Shown here in pieces: positions 32,594 through 39,021 of a DNA stretch of 39,021 nucleotides (position 1 is the stretch's first letter; each line of letters opens with the position of its first letter). Where the stretch lies: NCBI GenBank assembly GCA_016779325.1, contig JADHNU010000022.1, positions 1-39,021 of the forward strand. The letters are read 5' to 3'. Both the position numbers and the translations under genes were made by a program. The stretch comes from Pseudomonadales bacterium. GTDB taxonomy: Bacteria; Pseudomonadota; Gammaproteobacteria; Pseudomonadales; Azotimanducaceae. The notes beneath the pieces were generated by a model. That model worked only from the letters and a program-made list of their open reading frames with translations. It was not told where the DNA came from and did not search any database.

Positions 32594-34317
32594 GCGCCAG
32601 ACGCCGCGGGGTTTGAAAACAGCGCGGGCTGGGCCGGGAGTTCGAGGGCGAGCACGGTTCGGCCCGGACGACTGCTTTCAACCCGTACCCCGCCTCCGGC
32701 GGAGGCGGCCATGCGGGCCACTTGCGTCAGGCCCAGGCCGCGGTCTTCGTTACCCGTTTTGGTGCTGAAGTAAGCATCGAAGATTCGCGCTTGCTCGCTC
32801 GCGACCATGCCCCGGCCCGAATCGATGACAAGAATTTCGATGCGTTCTTGGGGAACGGACCAGTGGCTTCGCACCACGATCTCTCCAGGGCCTTCGATCG
32901 CCTCCGCCGCGTTGCGCAGGAGATTCAAGACGGCCCGCTGGAACTCTACCGGCGGTGCATAAATCCCACTTTTTACGAGCGGGCCGATGGTTAGGGTGAG
33001 GCGCGGGGGCAAAGTTGCCCGGAAGCCTTCGCAGGCAAAGCGCAGGGCGTCGTCTGCCGGGTGATGCTCGGCGCGCAGGGGGCGGCCCAGCTCCCGGTCT
33101 CGGAGACGCGCCACCAGCTGCTTGGCCCCTTCAACGGCGGCCGCCAGATCCTTTTGGGCCGTGGGAAAGGCCTCGGGCCGGGACAGCAGGCGGCTGGCGC
33201 CGGAGATCACGGTTAGGACGTTGTTCAGATCATGAAGAATGCTTTCGCTGAGCAGGTTGAGCGCTGCGTCGCGTTCTTCCGCCACCTGCAGCCGCTGCGA
33301 CTCCTCGTAGCGCGTCACCTCCGTGAACAGCACCAGGATTCGGCGACCATCGGAGTGCTCCACCGGCGCAGCCGCCGGCACAAGCCAGTGTGGATTGCCT
33401 TGATCGTCCCGAAGACGCAGGGGCCGGCCCTCTTCCCGTTCCGCTAGGCTATGGCTCCGAAGCGCATTGGTAATCGCGTCTTCGAGCATGCCCTCGGGCA
33501 AGCGCGCCCACCGCTCCAGGGTCGCCAGAGGGCGTTGGAGCAGCCCCCCCTCCGGCAGCCCGAGCAGCTGCGCAAGGGCATCATTTAACACCTCGATGCG
33601 ATTATTCCCATCGAGAATCAACAGGGGCGCCGGGATGGACGCTGCCAGCTGCCGGGGGCTCCGGGCGTGGTCTAGGGCGCTTGCCAGGGCATTCCACAGA
33701 TCGGACTCATCCAGTACGCAGAGTAGATGGCTTGGCCCCTGGCCCGGTGGCTGCGGGCGCGCTACCACCCGCACCGTTTCCGGAGCCCCGGGAAGGGCCC
33801 GAAGAAATAAGGGCACGACATCCATGACATGCCCGCGCTGGAGCGCCTGGAGAAGCCCCGCTAGGGCCTGGGGCGCGCGCTGGGCACTGGGCTCGCAAAG
33901 CCACGCCAAGGTGGTGCCCTCAAGGCCTTGTTGCCAAGCATCCTGTACGCCCCAGGTCCGCTCGATACGCCCGGCTGAGTCGACAAATAAAAAGGCCGTA
34001 TTCCGAGGGAGCGCCAGATGGTCTTCTAGCGCACCATGGCGGCCAGCGAGGGCTAGGGAGCGATCGAGATCATGTAGGTAGCCCTCCACGCCGCCGGCGG
34101 CGGCCTCCGGCTGGCACACCAGAAGGATGCCATCCCGGAGTAGCTGGCTGCGGGGCGCTTGGAAGAAGTCTTGAGGCTGCCTTTGGACCGCGCACCACTG
34201 CTGAACGCTTTCTCCGGAGACGATCCCCTCCCGGGAAAGCAGCTTCGAAGGCGTTGCCTCGAAGGTATCCTCGACGACGCGAAAGCGCGCAAGGGTTTCC
34301 AAATTAACGTCGGCCAT
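32590..34317 (-). CDS. soluble sensor histidine kinase with PAS-type sensing region
   Basis: The 575-residue protein has no membrane segment. Residues 1-210 include a likely degenerate PAS-like region (near 100-200), and a PAS domain covers about 225-335 (PAPLLILDGNNRIEVLND, then a C-terminal FTEVTRYEES). The phospho-accepting histidine is H362 in SILHDLNNVLTVI. The ATPase domain follows, with NLLRNAAEAIEG as N box, VIDSGRGM as G1 and GLGLTQV as G2. The HDLNN form is typical of NtrB/HWE-like kinases that sense inside the cell. It is divergent from an OmpR-type regulator gene, its probable partner. The signal is unknown. Confidence 0.88.
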   Translation of the reverse strand: MADVNLETLARFRVVEDTFEATPSKLLSREGIVSGESVQQWCAVQRQPQDFFQAPRSQLLRDGILLVCQPEAAAGGVEGYLHDLDRSLALAGRHGALEDHLALPRNTAFLFVDSAGRIERTWGVQDAWQQGLEGTTLAWLCEPSAQRAPQALAGLLQALQRGHVMDVVPLFLRALPGAPETVRVVARPQPPGQGPSHLLCVLDESDLWNALASALDHARSPRQLAASIPAPLLILDGNNRIEVLNDALAQLLGLPEGGLLQRPLATLERWARLPEGMLEDAITNALRSHSLAEREEGRPLRLRDDQGNPHWLVPAAAPVEHSDGRRILVLFTEVTRYEESQRLQVAEERDAALNLLSESILHDLNNVLTVISGASRLLSRPEAFPTAQKDLAAAVEGAKQLVARLRDRELGRPLRAEHHPADDALRFACEGFRATLPPRLTLTIGPLVKSGIYAPPVEFQRAVLNLLRNAAEAIEGPGEIVVRSHWSVPQERIEILVIDSGRGMVASEQARIFDAYFSTKTGNEDRGLGLTQVARMAASAGGGVRVESSRPGRTVLALELPAQPALFSNPAASGA

Positions 34318-34367
34318 GGCCTCTTCGCCCTCCGGGCTGGGGCTTGGAATCTTGCGTAATTAGCTTA

Positions 34368-34395
34368 AGGATAAGAGACCCGGCGAGCCAAGCAA
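34368..34395 (-). promoter_or_regulatory. putative sigma70-type promoter of the histidine kinase gene
   Basis: On the minus strand TTGCTT (34395-34390) and TATCCT (34373-34368) are spaced by 16 bases, and the ATG follows 50 bases later. This is the best-formed promoter seen in the window. Confidence 0.5.
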
Positions 34396-34450
34396 AGGGA
34401 AAATTCCTGCGCTGGTGAGGCCTTGCCCGGGGGGCGTAGACTAGGCGTTC

Positions 34451-34456
34451 TATGAT
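34451..34456 (+). promoter_or_regulatory. putative -10 box (TATGAT) of the response regulator gene
   Basis: TATGAT lies 35 bases before the chosen TTG at 34492. A TAGACT at 34437-34442 is a second candidate. Either box makes an initiation at the upstream GTG (34459) unlikely. Confidence 0.35.
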
Positions 34457-34491
34457 AAGTGGGCGCTTTTGCCCTCGCTGAGGCATGGCCT

Positions 34492-35181
34492 TTGGACTCT
34501 CCCGCGCGAATTCTAGTGGTAGACGATGACCCTGGGGTGCGTAGCACGCTTTCAGCGCTTCTTTGGGCAGAAGGTTATTTCGTCTCCCTGGCGGGCACGC
34601 TCGCGGAAGCCGAACTTGCCGCGGCGGAGCGACCCCAGCTCGTGCTTCTCGATCTTCACCTGAAGGAAGGCAAAAGCTATGCCTTCGGCCGCTGGCTGAA
34701 GGCCCAGGGCATTCCGTTTCTGATGCTGAGTGGCGAACGGCAGAGCTTAGAGAAGGTCCTGACCCTCGAGCTCGGTGCTGAGGACTACATCACCAAGCCC
34801 TTCGATGAGGCCGAGTTCTTCGCGCGCTTGCGGGTGGTGCTGCGTCGCCAGGGAGCCGGCCAGCGTGGTGCCGAAGATCTCGTGCTGGGCCCTTTTCGGC
34901 TGTGCATTGAGCGCCGCGGTCTCGATGGCGCCGAGGGCTTCGTGCCCCTAACGGCACAGGAACTGGCCCTCTTACGCGCCTTTGCGGCGCAGCCTGGGCA
35001 GGTGCTCAGCCGGGACGCGCTCGCGCGAAGCACTGGCGCCCGACCCCACACCGCCAGTAGCCGTCACATTGACGTGGCCGTGGGCAAACTGCGGAAGAAG
35101 CTTGGGCCCGGTGCCTTGGTGGCCGTTCGCGGCCAGGGCTATCAACTTACCCTGCCCGTTATGGCGCCTGGGCAAGCATAG
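34492..35181 (+). CDS. OmpR family two-component response regulator
   Basis: The 229-residue protein has a receiver domain at about 6-118: acidic pocket DDD at 11-13, phospho-acceptor D54 in LVLLDLHLKEG, and K102 in YITKPFDE. A winged-helix DNA-binding domain covers about 130-225 (LTAQELALLRAFAAQPGQVLSR, then HIDVAVGKLRKKL and VRGQGYQL). The start is taken as a TTG at 34492 with GAGG seven bases ahead; GTG at 34459 is the alternative but has no ribosome site. The divergent kinase is the likely partner. Its last 23 bases overlap, antisense, the end of the HMG-CoA lyase gene. Confidence 0.88.
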   Translation: MDSPARILVVDDDPGVRSTLSALLWAEGYFVSLAGTLAEAELAAAERPQLVLLDLHLKEGKSYAFGRWLKAQGIPFLMLSGERQSLEKVLTLELGAEDYITKPFDEAEFFARLRVVLRRQGAGQRGAEDLVLGPFRLCIERRGLDGAEGFVPLTAQELALLRAFAAQPGQVLSRDALARSTGARPHTASSRHIDVAVGKLRKKLGPGALVAVRGQGYQLTLPVMAPGQA

Positions 35182-36094
35182 AGCTTGCGCCCGTCCCTTC
35201 CCCGCTAGGGGCTAGGCCCGCTCGGTAGAGCAGGGACGGTAGGGGTTTCCCCAGGGCGACTTCGAGGGCCCCGGCGGTCTGAAGGACGATGGCGAGATCA
35301 ATCGGCATGGGCGCCCCGTCGCGCTCCAGCGCATAGAGCAGTTCTTCCGTGGCGATATTGCCCGTGGCGCCGGGGGCAAAGGGACAGCCTCCTATTCCGC
35401 CGATGCTCGCATCCAGGGTGGCGACGCCGGCCGCGCGCGCCGCCAAGGCATTGGCAATCCCTAGCCCTCGCGTGTTGTGGAAATGGGCCCGAAGGGGCGT
35501 CTTTGCCCCCATTACCCCGGCGAGGCCCTTAAAAGCCAGGGTCACTTCCCCTGGCGCCGCCACACCGATGGTATCGGCCAGGGCCATTTCCCGGAGCCCG
35601 GCGTCGGCGAATCGTTCAGCAAGGGCTAGGCAGGCCTCGAGGGGCGTCCGCCCGGCAAAGGGGCACCCGAAAGCGACGGCGAGGGTCAACTGGTAGCTTC
35701 GCCCCGCCGCTGCAGCACATTCGAAGACTCGGAGTGCCTCATCGCAGGCCGCAGCCACGCTCATGCCTTGATTCCGCTCGGCGAAGGCATCGGTCACGGG
35801 AAGCACCATGCCAATATCGTCGATAACGCCGGTGGCCAGAGCCCGCTCGGCGCCGCGAAGATTCATGACGAGCCCGGTCAGCGACACCCCCTCCTGGGGC
35901 CCCAAAGCCGCGCAGAGCGCCTCCGCATCGGCGAGCTGGGGGACCTTCTTCGGATGGACAAAGCTGGTCACCTCGATACGCTTCACCCCCGCCGCAAGCG
36001 CGCCGGTGATGAGCGCAAGCTTTGCCTCCGTGGAAACCTGCACAGCCTCGTTTTGAAGCCCGTCGCGAGGGCTGACCTCCATGAGCTCGATCAT
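35159..36094 (-). CDS. hydroxymethylglutaryl-CoA lyase
   Basis: The 311-residue aldolase-type enzyme should split HMG-CoA into acetoacetate and acetyl-CoA, the last step of leucine breakdown. SPRDGLQNE near 7-15 binds the metal and substrate. EVTSFVHPKKVPQLAD near 41-56 and the HFHNTRG metal site near 205 are conserved. GGIGGCPFAPGATGN near 229-243 holds the catalytic cysteine loop. The ATG at 36094 is preferred; a TTG at 36100 is possible. The gene follows the glutathione S-transferase gene with 7 bases between, so they are probably cotranscribed. No other leucine-pathway gene is in the window. Confidence 0.92.
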   Translation of the reverse strand: MIELMEVSPRDGLQNEAVQVSTEAKLALITGALAAGVKRIEVTSFVHPKKVPQLADAEALCAALGPQEGVSLTGLVMNLRGAERALATGVIDDIGMVLPVTDAFAERNQGMSVAAACDEALRVFECAAAAGRSYQLTLAVAFGCPFAGRTPLEACLALAERFADAGLREMALADTIGVAAPGEVTLAFKGLAGVMGAKTPLRAHFHNTRGLGIANALAARAAGVATLDASIGGIGGCPFAPGATGNIATEELLYALERDGAPMPIDLAIVLQTAGALEVALGKPLPSLLYRAGLAPSGEGTGASSMLAQAP

Positions 36095-36101
36095 GGCCAA
36101 A

Positions 36102-36707
36102 CTAGCGCGCCAGGGCTGCGACGAAAGCCGGGCGCGCGCGAAGTCGATCGACGTAGGCTGCAGTCTCGGGCAAGGCGCTAAGGTCGATCCCTAAGCTGGC
36201 TGCGGCATGGCAAGCATGGCCCGTCATGATATCGGCGCCGGAAAAGGCCCCAGCGAGATAGGCCTTGCCCGCAAGCCCACTTTCCACGGCATCAAGGCTC
36301 TTGGCAAGGAGCTTCTGCGCCCGCGCGAGGTTGACCGGGTTCTGCTTTTCCGGCGGCAGAAAGCGCGTTTCCACCATGATGAGATTGACCTGGGGCATCA
36401 TCATACCTTCGGCGTAGTGCAGCCATTGGAGGTAAGCAGGGAATTCGGCCTCCTCCACCGCGGGCCGCAGACGGCCCTGGCCGTGGCGGGCCAGCACATA
36501 TTCGATGATGGCGCCGGACTCGTGCACCACCACATCTCCGTCCTCCAGGGCCGGTACGCGCCCCATGGGATGAACCTTGCGGTAGGCGTCACTGCGCATT
36601 TCCGGTGCTCCAAGGTCAAAGATTTCGACCTCATAAGGCAAACCGAGTTCTTCTAAAAGCCAAAGGACGCGCAGGGATCGGGTATTCCGAGCGTGATAAA
36701 CTTTCAT
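36102..36707 (-). CDS. glutathione S-transferase family protein
   Basis: The 201-residue protein has the N-terminal thioredoxin fold (MKVYHARNTRSLRVLWLLEE; glutathione-binding MGRVPALEDGDVVVHESGAI at about 48-67) and an all-helical C-terminal domain (SGADIMTGHACHAA). The catalytic residue is probably the S or N in RNTRS near 7-11. Such enzymes conjugate or isomerise electrophiles using glutathione in the cytoplasm. GGGAG precedes the ATG. It is divergent from the LysE gene and leads a two-gene unit with HMG-CoA lyase. Confidence 0.9.
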   Translation of the reverse strand: MKVYHARNTRSLRVLWLLEELGLPYEVEIFDLGAPEMRSDAYRKVHPMGRVPALEDGDVVVHESGAIIEYVLARHGQGRLRPAVEEAEFPAYLQWLHYAEGMMMPQVNLIMVETRFLPPEKQNPVNLARAQKLLAKSLDAVESGLAGKAYLAGAFSGADIMTGHACHAAASLGIDLSALPETAAYVDRLRARPAFVAALAR

Positions 36708-36740
36708 GATTGAATCTCCCAGGGTGAAGGCTAGAGCCTA

Positions 36741-36776
36741 GGCCAGCGGTCGCGCCTTGGCCAGCGCCGGCCAGCG
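36741..36776. repeat. three direct repeats of GGCCAGCG between the GST and LysE genes
   Basis: GGCCAGCG occurs at 36741-36748, 36759-36766 and 36769-36776 in the 78-base divergent gap. Repeated half-sites suggest a regulator binding region shared by the GST and LysE promoters, but short GC-rich repeats also arise by chance. Confidence 0.35.
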
Positions 36777-36785
36777 AGCACGTAA

Positions 36786-37409
36786 ATGATTTCCGCCTTC
36801 TCCGCCGGCTTCGGGCTCTCCCTCTCCCTCATTGTTGCCCTGGGCGCGCAGAATCTATTTTTGCTGCGCATGGGCCTGGCCCTGGCCTACCGCTTGCCTT
36901 TGGCCTTGGCGGCGACCCTGTCCGACGGCCTACTCATGGCGGCCGGCGTGCTCGGGTTTGGTCAGGTGGTGCTGGCCTATCCCGATGCGCTACGCGGACT
37001 CACCCTGGGGGGAGCGGTCATGCTGTGCGCCTACGGCGCCGGTGCCGTCCGCCGGGCCTTGCGGGGGGAAGCCTTACACGACGAAGACGGCGCCGAACGC
37101 ATCCCCTCTCCCCGGGGCGCCACCCTCACCTTCTTCGCCATCACCTTCCTCAACCCTCACGTGTACCTCGATACCGTGGGCCTCGTCGGCGCCGTGGGCA
37201 GCCGCTTCTCCGGTCCTGCCCAGGGCGCCTTTCTTGCCGGCGCTATAAGCGCCAGTGCCGTTTGGTTTTTTTCTTTGATTTTCGGGGCTCGGCTCCTGCG
37301 CCCGTTTCTGCGAACCACGCGTGCCTGGCGCCTGCTTGATAGCGTAATTGCGCTCATCATGTTTTCCCTGGCCGCGGTCCTGCTGAAGGGTGCTTTTGCC
37401 AGCGCCTAG
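36786..37409 (+). CDS. LysE/ArgO family amino acid exporter
   Basis: The 207-residue protein has six hydrophobic segments and LysE-family motifs: FGLSLSLIVALGAQNLFLLRMGL at the N-terminus, then ATLSDGLLMAAGVLGFG, and FFAITFLNPHVYLDTVGLVG in the middle. It resembles the lysine/arginine exporters more than the RhtB homoserine group. It should export a basic amino acid from the cytoplasm. No LysG/ArgP-type regulator gene is adjacent. The ribosome binding site is weak (the GCGAGCACGTAA region). Confidence 0.88.
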   Translation: MISAFSAGFGLSLSLIVALGAQNLFLLRMGLALAYRLPLALAATLSDGLLMAAGVLGFGQVVLAYPDALRGLTLGGAVMLCAYGAGAVRRALRGEALHDEDGAERIPSPRGATLTFFAITFLNPHVYLDTVGLVGAVGSRFSGPAQGAFLAGAISASAVWFFSLIFGARLLRPFLRTTRAWRLLDSVIALIMFSLAAVLLKGAFASA

Positions 37410-37416
37410 GAATGCC

Positions 37417-37422
37417 TACACT
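37417..37422 (+). promoter_or_regulatory. putative -10 box (TACACT) of the P450 gene
   Basis: TACACT follows the LysE stop by seven bases and precedes the P450 ATG by 61 bases. The P450 gene may therefore have its own promoter. Confidence 0.3.
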
Positions 37423-37483
37423 CGGGCTATCAAAAGAAGAAAGGCGCGGGCTACGCACTGCGCCAAGCCTGGGAGGGCATAGC

Positions 37484-38740
37484 ATGGCTGAGGCTTTAGC
37501 CGACGAACGCGGACTTCCGAACCCCTACGATTTACCCCTAGAGGCGATCGATGTTTCCGACCCTCGCCTTCTAGAACAGGACGCCTGGCGCCCCTATTTC
37601 GCCCGGCTCCGCGATGAGGCGCCGGTGCACTACTGCGCGGACAGCGCCTTTGGGCCCTACTGGTCGATTACGCGCTTTGACGACATCAAGGCCGTGGACA
37701 TGAATCACCAGGCCTTTTCCTCCGAGCCCACGATTATCCTCGGCGACCCACCGCAAGATTTTCGCACGCGAAGCTTTATTGGTACGGACGGCAAAACCCA
37801 CGACGAAGAACGCAAGGCCGTGCAACCTGCCGTCGCGCCCCGGCAACTGGCCAATCTTGAACCCCTCATTCGCCAGCGCGTGGCGGCCATTCTCGATGCC
37901 CTTCCCGTAGAGGAAGCCTTCGACTGGGTGCCCGCCGTGTCCATCGAACTCACCACGCAGATGCTGGCCACGCTTTTCGATTTTCCCTTTGAGGATCGCC
38001 ATCTCCTCCCCTATTGGTCGGATGTCGCGACGTCCGGATCGGCCACGGGCTCCCACCGGGTGAGCGAGGAAAAGCGCCGGCAAGAATTGAACGCCATGCT
38101 CGACTACTTCTACCGCTTATGGAAGGAGCGCGAGGCCAACCCGGGCAACGACTTCATTTCGCTCATGGCCCAGTCCCCGGCCTTCGCCGCCATGGACCCC
38201 ATGACCTTCATGGGGCAATTGAACTTACTGATCATTGGCGGCAACGACACCACTCGAAACTCCATTAGCGGCGGCGTCTACGCGCTGAATCAGTTTCCTG
38301 AAGCCTACGCCAAGCTGAAGGCGGAACCCGCCCTTATCCCCAATATGGTGGCGGAGATCATTCGCTGGCAAACCCCTTTGGCCCACATGCGTCGTACGGT
38401 GAAAGAAAACCTCACTTTCCAGGGGCAGCAAATGAAGGCCGGGGATAAGGTCGTCATGTGGTACGTCTCGGGAAACCGGGATGAGCGCGCGTTCGAGGAC
38501 CCGGACCGGCTCATCATCGATCGCCCGAACGCTCGGGGCCATGTCTCCTTCGGCTACGGCGTTCATCGCTGTATGGGTAATCGCCTTGGTGAAATGCAAC
38601 TTCGCGTGCTGTGGGAGGAATTACTTTGTCGTTTTGAGCACATTGAAGTGCTTGCAGAACCGGAGCGGGTGCGTTCGAACTTCGTGAAAGGCTATGCGTC
38701 CATGCCGGTTATGCTCCATCGGAAGGCCCGCGCCGCTTGA
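37484..38740 (+). CDS. cytochrome P450, CYP153-like (alkane/fatty acid terminal hydroxylase type)
   Basis: The 418-residue soluble P450 has the I-helix oxygen-binding GGNDTTRNSISGG at 252-264, the ExxR motif EIIR at 291-294, and the haem loop SFGYGVHRCMGNRL with ligand C363. RWQTPLAHMRRT, KVVMWYVSGNRD, then GNRLGEMQLRVLWEELL and SNFVKGYASMPV, closely resemble CYP153 enzymes, which hydroxylate the end carbon of medium-chain alkanes and related chains. The ATG at 37484 has GGGAGGG ahead. CYP153 needs a ferredoxin and a reductase; neither gene is seen in this window. The next gene starts at a TTG overlapping its stop (TTGA), so the two are coupled. Confidence 0.88.
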   Translation: MAEALADERGLPNPYDLPLEAIDVSDPRLLEQDAWRPYFARLRDEAPVHYCADSAFGPYWSITRFDDIKAVDMNHQAFSSEPTIILGDPPQDFRTRSFIGTDGKTHDEERKAVQPAVAPRQLANLEPLIRQRVAAILDALPVEEAFDWVPAVSIELTTQMLATLFDFPFEDRHLLPYWSDVATSGSATGSHRVSEEKRRQELNAMLDYFYRLWKEREANPGNDFISLMAQSPAFAAMDPMTFMGQLNLLIIGGNDTTRNSISGGVYALNQFPEAYAKLKAEPALIPNMVAEIIRWQTPLAHMRRTVKENLTFQGQQMKAGDKVVMWYVSGNRDERAFEDPDRLIIDRPNARGHVSFGYGVHRCMGNRLGEMQLRVLWEELLCRFEHIEVLAEPERVRSNFVKGYASMPVMLHRKARAA

Positions 38741-39021
38741 GCGACCGCCTCTCTACGGCGCAGATGGCCCAGTTCGTGGCGGAGGGAGTCCTCCGCTTCG
38801 ATGCCCTGGTGCCGCCAGCCCTCAATGCGGCCGCTTTGGCAGAAATGAAACGGCTGGCGCCGGCAAAGCTCGGCCGCGCCCTGGCGGGCTTGGGGCTCGC
38901 GCCCACGGCGTCGAGCCCCCTAGACGCCGAGCTCCCGGAAAGCCTGACGCCGCTCTCCGCCTGCTATCCCGCGCCCTCGGCGCTTGGCGAGGTCCTGCGC
39001 TTACCCAAGGTGGCCGGCATC
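38737..39021 (+). CDS. phytanoyl-CoA dioxygenase-like protein, N-terminal part, partial
   Basis: The reading frame from the TTG at 38737 (sharing three bases with the P450 stop) runs to the right edge as 95 codons. LSTAQMAQFVAEGVLRFDALVPP near the start and LGEVLRLPKVAGI at the edge resemble the N-terminal part of PhyH-family Fe(II)/2-oxoglutarate dioxygenases. The metal-binding HxD and H lie beyond the window, so activity cannot be judged. An ATG at 38764 is an alternative start. Coupling to the CYP153-like gene suggests a shared hydroxylation pathway for an aliphatic compound (inference). Confidence 0.65.
   Translation, partial: MSDRLSTAQMAQFVAEGVLRFDALVPPALNAAALAEMKRLAPAKLGRALAGLGLAPTASSPLDAELPESLTPLSACYPAPSALGEVLRLPKVAGI

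Noticed and set aside
1-39021. CRISPR array, tRNA, rRNA, insertion sequence, attachment site or prophage gene
   Set aside because: No regularly spaced repeats, no tRNA-like cloverleaf, no transposase or integrase motifs were seen on either strand.

Overview
The window is a 39 kb piece of a GC-rich, densely coded bacterial chromosome. There is no tRNA, rRNA, insertion sequence, phage gene or CRISPR array, and no gene-free stretch longer than about 180 bases. The gene set points to an aerobic, probably marine gammaproteobacterium of the Halieaceae/Cellvibrionales type; this is inferred from content and not proven. The content is SppA protease IV, an AGCS alanine:Na+ symporter, SapC, an M61 peptidase, a Baeyer-Villiger monooxygenase, a CYP153-type P450, a CaiB-type CoA-transferase, HMG-CoA lyase and a UGSC selenoprotein. 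Start codons are mixed: ATG, many GTG, and several TTG.

Layout. 1-2400: the start of a Mur-ligase-like gene (minus), divergent from a MAPEG protein and sppA. 2429-10571 (minus): alanine symporter, alkaline phosphatase, GPH-type sugar symporter, DUF429 protein, glutathione reductase and zinc alcohol dehydrogenase. 10699-12243: a ThDP enzyme of the acetolactate synthase type. 12240-15177 (minus): globin-like protein, Baeyer-Villiger monooxygenase and DUF1295 membrane protein. 15284-19618 (plus): lytic transglycosylase, thioesterase, histidine phosphatase, UGSC selenoprotein and its partner, with gaps of about 10 bases or an overlap. 19625-21570 (minus): MFS transporter and SapC, translationally coupled. 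21664-22824: EAL-HDOD protein. 22821-25861 (minus): M61 peptidase and RmuC, overlapping. 25945-28791: CoA-transferase, small membrane protein (minus) and PQQ-type sugar dehydrogenase. 28841-32593: two MarR regulators followed by an EmrA/EmrB-type efflux pair. 32590-35181: a soluble histidine kinase divergent from an OmpR-type response regulator. 35159-36707 (minus): HMG-CoA lyase and a glutathione S-transferase. 36786-39021: LysE exporter, CYP153-type P450 and the start of a phytanoyl-CoA dioxygenase-like gene.

The most remarkable item is the gene at 18030-18581. Its reading frame is interrupted by one TGA at 18318, and decoding that TGA as selenocysteine gives the motif His-Sec-Gly-Ser-Cys. 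This is the signature of the poorly understood UGSC selenoprotein family. A stem-loop at the right distance follows the TGA, and the next gene overlaps the stop codon and belongs to a conserved uncharacterised family that I recall from UGSC loci. The selenocysteine machinery (selA, selB, selC, selD) is not in the window and must be elsewhere if this reading is right.

Two genome-style features stand out. Four of seven convergent gene pairs overlap by exactly four bases (CTAG or CTAA), so the two stop codons share bases. Several genes also have a TAnnCT hexamer (TACACT, TAGGCT or TAGACT) about 25-60 bases before the start, probably the -10 box of the housekeeping promoter.
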